Source: CALKJP01 sp046299555
GTDB lineage: Bacteria > Bacteroidota > Bacteroidia > JACCXN01
DNA: 64,000 nt
Assembly: GCA_046299555.1 (NCBI GenBank)
Contig: JBKBHS010000001.1
Location: 496,001 to 560,000 of the forward strand
Reading direction: 5' to 3'
Shown piece after piece: positions 32,369 to 41,291 of the stretch; the first letter of the stretch is position 1; each line of letters begins with the position of its first letter. The position numbers were made by a program, and so were the translations under genes. Below the pieces are notes generated by a model. It made no database searches. It was not told the origin of the DNA and saw only the letters and a list, made by a program, of their open reading frames with translations.

Positions 32369-34438
32369 TTATTCAATAATTAAGCGTTGTGAGTATTTGC
32401 CTTCTTCGTTTTCAAGGCTAATTAAATACATGCCGGTTCTTAAAGAGCTATTTTCGTTAATTGTAAACTTATTGTTTCCAACTATGCTTTGCGATTGTTG
32501 TTGTAACACTAATCTTCCTGTCAGGTCATGAATTGTTATAGTGGTGTTTAATTCCTTTTCTGATGTATATTCAATATTTACCAATCCGTTTGAAGGATTT
32601 GGGTAAATACTTAATTCTTTAATGCTACTATTTTCGTATATTGAAGAAATAATGCTCAAATTAATATCATCTATATAGATATTATTTCCTCCTTTACTTT
32701 CAAAATTAAATTTAAATCGAAAGTTAGAAGTAAAGCTTGTTGCAGGAATGTTAGATACGGTAATTTCTTTCCATTGTGTTGCTGTTGGAATAAAACTACT
32801 GCTTGTTGCAGGGGCTGTTGCTAAGGTGCTACCGGATTGAGTCCATCGTAATGCCCATGTTTGTCCGCAATTGCCGGAAACAAATAATCGTAAAATATCA
32901 TTGGTAGATGATGAACGTTGAGCATAAGCTACTTTAAATTTAATACTGGCACTGGTAACTCCACTCATATTATAGGTAGTGCTGATAAGTTCATCAACAT
33001 TATTTGCATTAGAGGGACCATTTGTAATCCTTGCCGAATAAACTCCGGTTGAACCTGCAGCACTACTAACTGTCCATGTTGTTCCATTGTCAGGATTATT
33101 GACAATCCAACTATTATTTGGGAAAGGTTGAGCATTTTCAAATGAATCAAAAAACGGGGTAGGTCCACCCGGACTTGCTGATACGTATATGAAGTTAGTT
33201 ACTGTTTTTGTATTGTTTCCTGCTCCGTTCGATACGGTTAATGATACCGGATAAACTCCGGGAGTATTATAGGTTATAACAGGCATGCTATCAGAAGAGG
33301 TAGAAGGAGTACCTCCTGTAAAAGTCCAGTTTCTTGTTGTAACCGGACCGTTCCAAGATAAATCGGTAAATGTAATGCTTTGGCCTTGACATATAAATGT
33401 ATTATTGGCTCTAAAATCGGCTTTTGGCGCACAAATACCGGTTACACTACCATCAACACCCGTTGCAGCTAAGTTTGATGCACTCCATAAATTTGCTCTG
33501 GTTCCGTTTAAAACGAAATCCATAACTGCTTTTTGTCCTTGCGTAAATAAATTTTGGCATCCTCCGTTGGTGTAATCCATATAATTCATATACATTTCAC
33601 CATTGGCACCTGCGCCACAACTATTGTTAGCGTTATAAGGAAAGCTGGGACAGCCGGAGTTTGCTCCAAAGTGTGGAGGTGTATCGGAAACATTATCGTT
33701 TCCACATGTTTGATCTCCCCAAATATGACGTAATCCTAACCAATGTCCCACTTCATGAGTAGTGGTACGTCCTTTGTAGCCGGAATTTCCTGTTTCGATA
33801 CTTCCAAAATAATCAGCACGAATAACAACGCCATCGGTTGTTGCTGGTCCAAATCCCGGGAATTGAGCATATCCTAATATTGTTCCTTGTTGGCCTCCGT
33901 TATCAATGTTTTTAACCACCCAAATATTAAAATATTTATTGCTGGGCCAGTAGCTTACCGCTTTTACATCATCGCGATTTACCGGTCCGTTGGTAAGCGG
34001 AGAATATACTCTTACTATACCATCTGTACAATTTCCATTTGGATCGATACGTGCTAAGCGAAATTCTACCTGACAATCGGCAGCTACGGAAGCAAATGGA
34101 GCAGGTGTATTTGTAGCATCGCTGTTTAAACGCCTCATGTCTTCATTTAAAGTAGCAATTTGATTTTCTATTTGTGCTTTAGAAATATTTTCAGAACCAT
34201 ACATGTGTATTACATGCACCACTGTAGGTATTATGCGGACAGATTTTTGAGTAATAGGATTTCGCTTATATTCTGCTAAATCATTTTCAAACTGATTAAT
34301 TTTTTCATTCAAGGTAGGGTCTTTACTTATCAATTCCTGAAGATTTTCTGATGTATAGCATGGAATTATAGAACTTTGTTGGGCAATTATCTGTAAAGAA
34401 AAAATACTCATCAAAAATAATAAGTGTAGTTTTTTCAT
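32369..34438 (-). CDS. M43-type zinc metalloprotease with PKD and T9SS sorting domains
   Basis: The 689-residue protein opens with a signal peptide and an N-terminal region with PTVVHVIHMYGSENISKAQI. The pappalysin-like catalytic domain follows, with zinc motif HEVGHWLGLRH (HExxHxxGxxH, near residue 227) and a downstream YMNYMDYTNGGCQNLFTQGQ Met-turn region. Next are a PKD domain (about 345-420), a jelly-roll-like adhesion domain (FFDSFENAQPFPNNSW to IYIDDINLSI), and a T9SS sorting domain (LSIYPNPSNGLVNI, GMYLISLENEEG). It is predicted to be secreted by the type IX system and to degrade extracellular protein. All zinc ligands are present. Confidence 0.92.
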   Translation of the reverse strand: MKKLHLLFLMSIFSLQIIAQQSSIIPCYTSENLQELISKDPTLNEKINQFENDLAEYKRNPITQKSVRIIPTVVHVIHMYGSENISKAQIENQIATLNEDMRRLNSDATNTPAPFASVAADCQVEFRLARIDPNGNCTDGIVRVYSPLTNGPVNRDDVKAVSYWPSNKYFNIWVVKNIDNGGQQGTILGYAQFPGFGPATTDGVVIRADYFGSIETGNSGYKGRTTTHEVGHWLGLRHIWGDQTCGNDNVSDTPPHFGANSGCPSFPYNANNSCGAGANGEMYMNYMDYTNGGCQNLFTQGQKAVMDFVLNGTRANLWSASNLAATGVDGSVTGICAPKADFRANNTFICQGQSITFTDLSWNGPVTTRNWTFTGGTPSTSSDSMPVITYNTPGVYPVSLTVSNGAGNNTKTVTNFIYVSASPGGPTPFFDSFENAQPFPNNSWIVNNPDNGTTWTVSSAAGSTGVYSARITNGPSNANNVDELISTTYNMSGVTSASIKFKVAYAQRSSSTNDILRLFVSGNCGQTWALRWTQSGSTLATAPATSSSFIPTATQWKEITVSNIPATSFTSNFRFKFNFESKGGNNIYIDDINLSIISSIYENSSIKELSIYPNPSNGLVNIEYTSEKELNTTITIHDLTGRLVLQQQSQSIVGNNKFTINENSSLRTGMYLISLENEEGKYSQRLIIE

Positions 34439-34464
34439 GGCAGGGGTATTAAGTTAAACAATAT

Positions 34465-35187
34465 TTAGAGCGCTATGTCTTTTAATGCAATAAGCACATC
34501 GTGTTGAAGGTGTGGTGAATGCAAGATATGAATAATTTTTTTAGCTACCAAGTCCGGAGAAATTAATTCGTGATTAATTTTTAATTGATGAAAGTAATCT
34601 GATTTTTTAAAGTCTTCAGGATTTGCTTTGCGTATTTCATCTTGCATAGCGGTATCTATCACTCCCGGAGATATGGAAAAAACTTTTACGTTTCCGTTTC
34701 TGTTGTTTTGTTCTTCTTGAATAGTTAGGCTTAATAAATCTAATCCTGCTTTAGATGAGCAATAGCTCGACCATGCATCAATGGGAAATTTGGCTGCTCC
34801 TGAACTGATATTTATTATATATTTTTTAGCAGGATGATTTTGAAATTTTTTTAAAAATTGATTACATAAAATAGATGGTGCTGTTAAATTTAAATTTAAT
34901 GTTTGAACAATGTTTTTATTGTTGAGTTTTCCGCAGGGTTTTATTTCGCCAATAGTTCCGCTGTTATTTATCAAACATATTGATTTGGCATCTATTAAAT
35001 CAGGGAATTCAAAATTTAATAATGATTCTATATTGGATAAATCAATAAATGTATGGCTGTATGCATGATGTTGTATGCTGCAATTTCTTCCGTAGCCGAA
35101 TATTTTATTTTCCTTGTTTTTTAATAATTCATTTACAATTGCAAGGCCAATTCCTCTTGAGGTTCCGGTAATAAAGTAGTAATTCAT
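34465..35187 (-). CDS. Short-chain dehydrogenase/reductase
   Basis: This 240-residue classical SDR has the cofactor motif ITGTSRGIG near the N-terminus, NNSG in the central strand, and the catalytic Ser-Tyr-Lys arrangement in ISSGAAKFPIDAWSSYCSSK. The overall pattern resembles sepiapterin-reductase-like or benzil-reductase-like SDRs; the substrate cannot be read from sequence. It directly abuts the KtrA/TrkA-like gene on the same strand (0 nt gap), so it is probably the last gene of an operon. Confidence 0.87.
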   Translation of the reverse strand: MNYYFITGTSRGIGLAIVNELLKNKENKIFGYGRNCSIQHHAYSHTFIDLSNIESLLNFEFPDLIDAKSICLINNSGTIGEIKPCGKLNNKNIVQTLNLNLTAPSILCNQFLKKFQNHPAKKYIINISSGAAKFPIDAWSSYCSSKAGLDLLSLTIQEEQNNRNGNVKVFSISPGVIDTAMQDEIRKANPEDFKKSDYFHQLKINHELISPDLVAKKIIHILHSPHLQHDVLIALKDIAL

Positions 35188-35886
35188 TTATTTATTAATT
35201 TCTAAAAATCGTTCAATATCTTTAGTTAATCCAAATACTACAATGGTATCAGTTTCAAATAAAACAGTAGAAGAGTTAGGCACTCCTAAAATATGTTGTT
35301 CTACCACCATTTCATCTCCCTTTTTAACTTCAAAAGCTCGTTTTATGGTAACAAGGTTAAGGCGATATTTGTTTCTTAACCCGATATCTTCTAAAGTTCT
35401 GTTTGCTATAGCCGGTGGAGTTTTAATTTCGGCAATTTCATAATCATCGGGCAATTGCAGGTAAGAGACAATGTTTGGATTTAATAATTTTTCTGCAACA
35501 GCAATACCAAATTCATCTTCGGGCGAAAGTATTTCTTTAATACCTAATTTTTCTAAAATCATTCGCTGATATTTGCTTCCTGCTCTGGCAATGATTCGTT
35601 TTACATTTAATTCCATTAATTGTACGGTACACAAAATCATCGATTCAAAGTCTTCGCCAATGGAAACAACCACCGCATCCATATCTTGAATATTTTGCGC
35701 TTGAAGGGCTTTTTTATCGGTAGCATCTAAAACCACAGCATAAGCTACATCGTCTTTTATGGCTTCTATTTTTTCTTCATCGCTATCTATTACAATTACT
35801 TCGGCTCCTCGAGATGAAAGGGTTTTGGCAATGGCTGTACCAAATCGTCCTGTACCGATTACTGCAAATTTGTTATTGCTTAACAT
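35188..35886 (-). CDS. TrkA/KtrA family potassium-uptake regulatory protein
   Basis: This 232-residue protein has an N-terminal RCK_N Rossmann domain (FAVIGTGRFGTAIAKTL, with acidic VIDSDEE binding the ribose) and a C-terminal RCK_C domain (IAEIKTPPAIANRTLEDIGL onwards). Single-RCK proteins gate the membrane potassium channel TrkH/KtrB in response to nucleotides. No membrane partner gene is in the window, so it must act with one encoded elsewhere. It follows the trans-sulfuration gene by 7 nt. Confidence 0.9.
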   Translation of the reverse strand: MLSNNKFAVIGTGRFGTAIAKTLSSRGAEVIVIDSDEEKIEAIKDDVAYAVVLDATDKKALQAQNIQDMDAVVVSIGEDFESMILCTVQLMELNVKRIIARAGSKYQRMILEKLGIKEILSPEDEFGIAVAEKLLNPNIVSYLQLPDDYEIAEIKTPPAIANRTLEDIGLRNKYRLNLVTIKRAFEVKKGDEMVVEQHILGVPNSSTVLFETDTIVVFGLTKDIERFLEINK

Positions 35887-35893
35887 AATTTAA

Positions 35894-37048
35894 TTAATTT
35901 AAGGCTTGTTTTAAATCTTCAATTAAGTCGTCAACATCTTCTACACCCACGCTTAAACGTATTAAATTATCAACTACTCCGGCTTTTTCGCGCTCTTCTT
36001 TTGGAATGGAGGCATGGGTCATAGTAGCAGGGTGGTTTATTAATGATTCAACTCCGCCCAACGACTCAGCTAAAGAAAAAACTTTTACAGATGAGGCTAT
36101 TCGAAAAGTTTCTTCAATATTACCTTTTACCACAAATGATATCATTCCTCCAAATCCTCTCATTTGTTTTTTTGCTATGTGATGATTAGGATGGTCTTCA
36201 AAGCCCGGCCAATAAACCTTTTCAACTTTAGGATGTGAACGTAAAAAGTGAGCTATTTTTTCACCATTTTGGCAATGTCGCTCCATTCGTAGGTGCAAGG
36301 TTTTAATACCTCTTATTACTAAAAATGCATCCATTGGTCCGGGAGTAGCTCCGCATGAATTGTGAATAAAGGCTAATCGCTCATAGAGTTTTTCATCGTT
36401 CATTACTAAAGCTCCCATAATTACATCGGAATGTCCGCCTAAGTATTTGGTTACGGAATGCATTACTATATCGGCACCTAAGTTAATGGGGTTTTGCAAG
36501 TAAGGTGAAGCAAAAGTATTGTCAACGGCAAAAATTATGTTATGGCTTTTAGCTATTTCAGCACACTCAGCAATATCAACTATTTGCATAGTGGGGTTGG
36601 TGGGAGTTTCAACCCAAATTAAACGTGTATTTGCATTTATGTAGTTTTTGATATTTGCAGCATTGTGCATGTCAATAAAGTGAAATTTAATGCCAAGCGG
36701 TTCAAAAACTTTAGTAAACATACGGTATGAACCACCGTATAAGTCATTGCCGGTAATTACTTCATCTCCCGGTTTTAACAATTTTATTACGGCATCAATA
36801 GCTCCCATTCCACTTGAAAAACAAAGTCCATATTTTGCGTTTTCCAAAGTTGCAATGTTTTTTTCTAATGCTGTTCGAGTTGGGTTTTTACCGCGTGCGT
36901 AGGCGTATCCTTTATGCTTTCCGGGGTATTCTTGTACAAAAGTAGATGTTTGAAAAATGGGAGTCATAATAGCCCCTGTACCTGCATCGGGTTCCATACC
37001 GGCATGAATTGCTTTTGTTCCAAAACCGTATTTTGTAGTATCGTTCAT
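35894..37048 (-). CDS. Trans-sulfuration PLP enzyme (cystathionine gamma-synthase or lyase type)
   Basis: This 384-residue Cys/Met metabolism PLP enzyme binds PLP at Lys201 in HSVTKYLGGHSD. It also has the YAYARGKNPTRTALEKNIA and SSGMGAIDAVI phosphate-binding regions, VDNTFASPYLQNP, and the C-terminal SLGGVESLINHPATMTHASI. It handles sulfur transfer between cysteine, homocysteine and homoserine esters. Synthase, gamma-lyase and O-acetylhomoserine forms are hard to separate by eye; the Bacteroidota annotation is usually cystathionine gamma-synthase. Confidence 0.88.
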   Translation of the reverse strand: MNDTTKYGFGTKAIHAGMEPDAGTGAIMTPIFQTSTFVQEYPGKHKGYAYARGKNPTRTALEKNIATLENAKYGLCFSSGMGAIDAVIKLLKPGDEVITGNDLYGGSYRMFTKVFEPLGIKFHFIDMHNAANIKNYINANTRLIWVETPTNPTMQIVDIAECAEIAKSHNIIFAVDNTFASPYLQNPINLGADIVMHSVTKYLGGHSDVIMGALVMNDEKLYERLAFIHNSCGATPGPMDAFLVIRGIKTLHLRMERHCQNGEKIAHFLRSHPKVEKVYWPGFEDHPNHHIAKKQMRGFGGMISFVVKGNIEETFRIASSVKVFSLAESLGGVESLINHPATMTHASIPKEEREKAGVVDNLIRLSVGVEDVDDLIEDLKQALN

Positions 37049-37113
37049 AGATTAAAAATTTTAGCTAAGGTAAGGTTTTTAATATTTTTATATCAAAAAC
37101 AGTTAAGCGCATT

Positions 37114-38688
37114 TTATTTAGAAGTATTTTCGCCTTTAATTAAAAGTAGGCTATTAAAAAGGGCAAAGAAAGTAACGCCTGCTTGAGTTTCTAAGGTGTC
37201 TTCGGTTATCATTGAGCCTAATGCTATGATGATAAAGCTTGCATAAATAAAATTTAGTTCGTTTTTATTTAGCCAAATTGGATAGGCGATACAGAATAAA
37301 AAGATAAACAACCCAATTATGCCTAAAGCAACGGCTATTTCTAAATATTGATTGTGTGCACGTAATCGATTATGAGAATCTAAGGGAGATTTTATTTTAT
37401 TATACTGTTCCAAAAATGCATTATTTACATCGCCTGTTCCTACGCCTAAAAGTGGATTTTCTTTAATTATTCCCCAAGCAGCTTTCCAAAATTCCAAGCG
37501 CATGGTAAGTGAATGTCCGTTGGGATTATAGCCATTTTTATAATTGTAAATTTCCCAAATAATTTGGTGCAAGCGTTTGTGAATACTTGAATTTTGTAAA
37601 TATTCAACATTGGCAATTCCTTTTTCAATAGCTGTTATTTCTTGTTTTGTGAGTTTTAATAATCCATCGCGGTCTTTTCTTAATCCTTTAGAAGCGAGAA
37701 ATCTAACCAAGGTGTATTGTATTGGGTTTCCTTTTAAATCTAAACTGTCGAAAGGAATATGGCTTAATTCGTTCCATGTATTTTTTAATTCATTATTGGC
37801 TATGTAAATCCAAATGTAGTTGCCGTTTTCGTGTTCTTTGCTTTCTGTATTATGATAATATAATTCACCATTAGCACTTTGTTTATCTAAACTCGAAAAA
37901 TCTATTGGAGTTACATTACTTACTTTTTGATATATTGTAATTACATACCCAATTGCAACCATGATTATTGTTAAAACACTAAAAAAGTAGATATATTGAA
38001 TTTTTTTTGAGGAATTTTTAAATATGTAAAAAGTAAGCAGTAAAAAAATAGTAAGTGCTAATAAACTTAATCCTGTAATGGATTCTAATATAAACAACAT
38101 GTAAATAAACCATCCAATTAATATTAAAAATATATAACGGTAATTATTCGTTTCATTTAAAAAAAGATAAGCACTGATAATAATAGAAAAGCAAACCATG
38201 AGCGAAAAGCGTATATGGGAAACAAAAATGGTGATGGTTCTAATATCGATTATTTCTTTGCCGGTAATGCCGCTATATATAGCAAAGCTTACCAATGAAG
38301 AAGCTAATACACTAACTACAAATATTTTTAATAATAATTTGATGTGCTCTTTGTGAATAATTGGTGATGATGCAATAATTACAGGCAAAAAAAGTAATGG
38401 CAATTTTTTACGTAATTCATCTAATCCATATTTTAAATCGGAAGAGTAGAGCATGCCAACAACATGCAAAAGGTAAATTCCACTAAGAATTAATGCTACT
38501 CTATTATTAAAAAAACTTTTAAAACTATCTATGGGATTTCGATAAAATAGTAGCCAGTTTCCAAGCAAAAAAAACTGTGCCGTACTCATTAAAAATTTTG
38601 AAAAAGGAAGGCCTATTATCAGTAATGCAATGCCAACTAAGTAACGGTTATAGTAATTTGAAGGTGCAAAAAAACGATGTTTTAGCAT
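37114..38688 (-). CDS. O-antigen ligase family membrane protein
   Basis: This 524-residue polytopic protein has about eleven transmembrane segments and one large periplasmic loop (about residues 260-400). After the loop comes a Wzy_C-type region (LEFWKAAWGIIKENPLLGVGTGD, then SHNRLRAHNQYLEIAVALG with the conserved Arg/His). Such proteins attach or polymerise O-antigen or other glycans on the periplasmic face. A TTG at 38709 would extend the protein by seven residues; ATG 38688 (MLKHRFF) is chosen. Flanked by S41 protease and the PLP enzyme; the neighbours do not indicate a glycan cluster. Confidence 0.83.
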   Translation of the reverse strand: MLKHRFFAPSNYYNRYLVGIALLIIGLPFSKFLMSTAQFFLLGNWLLFYRNPIDSFKSFFNNRVALILSGIYLLHVVGMLYSSDLKYGLDELRKKLPLLFLPVIIASSPIIHKEHIKLLLKIFVVSVLASSLVSFAIYSGITGKEIIDIRTITIFVSHIRFSLMVCFSIIISAYLFLNETNNYRYIFLILIGWFIYMLFILESITGLSLLALTIFLLLTFYIFKNSSKKIQYIYFFSVLTIIMVAIGYVITIYQKVSNVTPIDFSSLDKQSANGELYYHNTESKEHENGNYIWIYIANNELKNTWNELSHIPFDSLDLKGNPIQYTLVRFLASKGLRKDRDGLLKLTKQEITAIEKGIANVEYLQNSSIHKRLHQIIWEIYNYKNGYNPNGHSLTMRLEFWKAAWGIIKENPLLGVGTGDVNNAFLEQYNKIKSPLDSHNRLRAHNQYLEIAVALGIIGLFIFLFCIAYPIWLNKNELNFIYASFIIIALGSMITEDTLETQAGVTFFALFNSLLLIKGENTSK

Positions 38689-38718
38689 ATGCTGTATAGA
38701 AACGAACAAAATCGTTTC

Positions 38719-40386
38719 TTATTGCTTTTTGATGTTACCGGTTTCTCCTTTTAGAATTTGCGAATACAATTTATTATCGTTTAAAATTTCGTTAGCCTTT
38801 TTAATATCTAAATCATGCGAAAAAGAGTTTTCAATTCTTCCTCGTTGAAAATAATAACGCGATACGATTTCATTCTCGAGCAGTTCTTTGATTTCTTCTT
38901 TAAATCGGTATAAATCGTTTTGCTTGTTTTTTTTCACAATATTGCTAAGCGATTCAAGTTCGTTTTCAATATCTTTTAAATATTTTTCTTTTTCTGCGCT
39001 TGATTTTATTTCATCCAGCATTTTTTCGGTAGTAGTAGTATAAGAGTAATCTTTGCCTTCTAAAAATTTCACAAAATCATCAAAATCTTGGTCGCTCAAT
39101 TTAAAATCACGAGCATTGCTTATACTTTCGTGTTTTACACGATAGCGAGTAGCATAATCGAAAATATGATTTTTCCCCAATAGTACGGCAGAAATAACTG
39201 AAAATTCTCTGTTTTCGGTATTAATATCGGGTTCTATACCATTTCCGTCATATACAATTCTTCCTCCTTTGGTTTTAAATGCGGTGATTAATGAATCGGC
39301 AATTTTTGTGGCTTTCCCTTCATCATCTTTGTGCGAATAATCTAATTTTTGAATACATCTGCCGCTTGGAGTGTAGTATTTAGCAACGGTAACTTTTAAT
39401 TGTGCATTATAGCTTAATGGTCGTGTTTGTTGTACCAATCCTTTCCCAAAGGAACGTTCTCCAATAACAACCCCTCTATCAAAATCTTGTATGGCTCCGG
39501 CTACAATTTCTGAAGCAGAAGCGGAGTTTTCATTTATTATTACTACTAATGGAATTTCTAAATCAAGGGGAGAGTTTAATGCTTTATGTACCTTATCCCA
39601 TTCTTTAATTTTGCCTCTTGTACTTACTACATCAGAACCTTTTGGTACAAAAAAGTTAACAATATTAACGGCTTCTTTTAGTAATCCACCTCCATTATCG
39701 CGCAAATCTAAAATTAATTTTTTCATTCCTTTGCTTTTAAGGTCGGTAAAGGCTTCTTTTACCTCACGGCTGGCGGTTTCGGTAAATCCTGTAAGTTTGA
39801 TGTATCCTATATCGTCTTTTAAAACACCATAAAAAGGAACGTTATTAATTTTAATTTCTTGGCGCATTAGTTTCTTTTCTATTCTGTTTTTTTCGCCTTC
39901 TCGCTCAATTAACAGAGTAACTTCTGAGTTTGCTTGGCCTTTTAAAATTTTACTTACATCCGATGAATTTTTCCCTTTTATACTTTTCCCATTTACTTCA
40001 ATAATTACATCACCGGCTCTTAAATCGGCTTTTTGCGCAGGAGAACCTTCATACGGTTCTACAATAACAATGTAATCATCTTTTTGGCGAATAATGGCTC
40101 CAATACCGCCATATTCGCCTGTAGTCATAAATCTGTAATCTTCTATTTCGCTTTCAGGAATATAATTTGTATAAGGGTCGAGCGATTCCAGCATAGCATC
40201 AATTCCTTTTTTCATAAGCTCACCCGGCTGTGTTTCATCAACATAGTACATGTTAAGTTCTCGGAATAGGGTAGCAAAAATGTCGAGGTTCTTAGAAATC
40301 TCGAAATAATTATCTACGAAGCTAAACGACAAAAAAGAGCTGCCCGCAATAATGAGTATGAGAAGGTATTTTTTGAAAGATTTCAT
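38719..40386 (-). CDS. S41 family C-terminal processing peptidase
   Basis: This 555-residue protein has an N-terminal signal anchor, a PDZ domain (about 88-170: GGIGAIIRQKDD, GSPAQKADLRAGDVIIEVNG) and the S41 catalytic core. The Ser nucleophile lies in ENSASASEIV (residue 290 or 292) and the Lys315 general base in RSFGKGLVQQ. The C-terminal about 150 residues are a helical extension. CtpA-type proteases trim periplasmic or membrane proteins from the C-terminus. Probably anchored and facing the periplasm. Confidence 0.93.
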   Translation of the reverse strand: MKSFKKYLLILIIAGSSFLSFSFVDNYFEISKNLDIFATLFRELNMYYVDETQPGELMKKGIDAMLESLDPYTNYIPESEIEDYRFMTTGEYGGIGAIIRQKDDYIVIVEPYEGSPAQKADLRAGDVIIEVNGKSIKGKNSSDVSKILKGQANSEVTLLIEREGEKNRIEKKLMRQEIKINNVPFYGVLKDDIGYIKLTGFTETASREVKEAFTDLKSKGMKKLILDLRDNGGGLLKEAVNIVNFFVPKGSDVVSTRGKIKEWDKVHKALNSPLDLEIPLVVIINENSASASEIVAGAIQDFDRGVVIGERSFGKGLVQQTRPLSYNAQLKVTVAKYYTPSGRCIQKLDYSHKDDEGKATKIADSLITAFKTKGGRIVYDGNGIEPDINTENREFSVISAVLLGKNHIFDYATRYRVKHESISNARDFKLSDQDFDDFVKFLEGKDYSYTTTTEKMLDEIKSSAEKEKYLKDIENELESLSNIVKKNKQNDLYRFKEEIKELLENEIVSRYYFQRGRIENSFSHDLDIKKANEILNDNKLYSQILKGETGNIKKQ

Positions 40387-40515
40387 TTTCTTTATAAATT
40401 ACATTTTGCAAATTAAAAAATAAATTAGTTAGAACGTATAAATGTGTTAAAGTTAAAATGGCAAACTTCTAACATAATAATAATATCTTTTGTTTTTACA
40501 CTGTTTTCACTTACG

Positions 40516-40737
40516 TTAAGGCGCCGGGTCGTGTCCATGTCCTCCCCACGGATGACAACGGGAAATTCTCTTTACAGTTAAAAATAATCCTTTTATAGGG
40601 CCGTACTTTTTTATCGCTTCCATACCGTACTCCGAACAAGTTGGGGTATATCGGCAAGCTCTGGGTAAATATGGCGAAATAGCACCTTTGTAAAATTTAA
40701 TTAGTAATATAAGTAGGTATGAAATTAAGGTTTTCAA
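40516..40737 (-). CDS. yidD: Membrane protein insertion efficiency factor YidD
   Basis: This 73-residue protein has the family pattern LILLIKFYKGAISPYLP, CRYTPTCSEYGMEAI and CHPWGGHGHDP. YidD assists YidC in inserting membrane proteins. Its start overlaps the rnpA stop by 4 nt, the standard arrangement. rpmH and yidC are not nearby. The gap 40387-40515 downstream of it holds nothing I can identify. Confidence 0.93.
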   Translation of the reverse strand: MKTLISYLLILLIKFYKGAISPYLPRACRYTPTCSEYGMEAIKKYGPIKGLFLTVKRISRCHPWGGHGHDPAP

Positions 40738-41117
40738 GCAGAAGGGTTTGAAAAATTATCATTTAAACGTAAGAGTATGCTTTTTATTTTTTCTTCTATA
40801 ACAGCATAGGTGCAGTTTTCTTTTCCGGTAAAAATAAACATTAAGAATAATTTGGTAGTATTACTTATTGATAATAATTGCTTGTTTTTTCGGTATGCTT
40901 CACGCATTCTTCGTTTAATTTTATTTCTTTCTACAGCTTTTTTAATTGTTCTTTTTGGAACACTAAAGCATACTTGGTGGGATATAGCTGTAGGATTTTC
41001 ATTGGTAAGATAAATTAGTTTAATAGGATATGAAGTTATTTTTTGACCATTGTTAAAAAGAGTTTCAATAGCTTTTCTGCTTTTTAATCGTTCGCTTTTA
41101 TAAAATCGTTGATTCAT
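40734..41117 (-). CDS. rnpA: Ribonuclease P protein component
   Basis: This 127-residue basic protein has the RNR signature region AVERNKIKRRMREAYR, preceded by a strand ICFSVPKRTIKK-like segment. It binds the RNase P RNA and helps cleave tRNA 5' leaders. It has a good promoter 8 nt upstream and is translationally coupled to yidD. rpmH, its usual upstream neighbour in many bacteria, is absent here. Confidence 0.93.
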   Translation of the reverse strand: MNQRFYKSERLKSRKAIETLFNNGQKITSYPIKLIYLTNENPTAISHQVCFSVPKRTIKKAVERNKIKRRMREAYRKNKQLLSISNTTKLFLMFIFTGKENCTYAVIEEKIKSILLRLNDNFSNPSA

Positions 41118-41125
41118 TTACATTG

Positions 41126-41157
41126 CAAATATAATCTACAAATTAAGGTTTAAACAA
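41126..41157 (-). promoter_or_regulatory. Promoter for rnpA-yidD
   Basis: On the minus strand TTG (41155-41157), a 21-nt spacer, then TATATTTG (41126-41133). The -7 box ends 8 nt before the rnpA start codon. Confidence 0.65.
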
Positions 41158-41252
41158 TTAATGTTTAAAATACTGTTTAGCAATGGCTTTATCAGTATTA
41201 TAAAGATGAAGATATTTTATAAGTATTAATATTTGCATAATTCCGTGAACTA

Positions 41253-41286
41253 TTGGTATAGATAAATTCGATATTCATTACCTTTG
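41253..41286 (+). promoter_or_regulatory. Promoter for rlmN
   Basis: TTG at 41253-41255, a 23-nt spacer and TACCTTTG at 41279-41286, only 5 nt before the ATG. A leaderless transcript is predicted. Confidence 0.6.
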
Positions 41287-41291
41287 TAACT

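Noticed and set aside
37114..38688. A surface-glycan gene cluster around the O-antigen ligase
   Set aside because: Neighbours are a protease, a PLP enzyme, KtrA and an SDR; no glycosyltransferases or Wzx are present.
41118..41291. Possible rpmH between rnpA and rlmN
   Set aside because: No basic 45-50-residue reading frame on either strand; the gap is explained by two divergent promoters.
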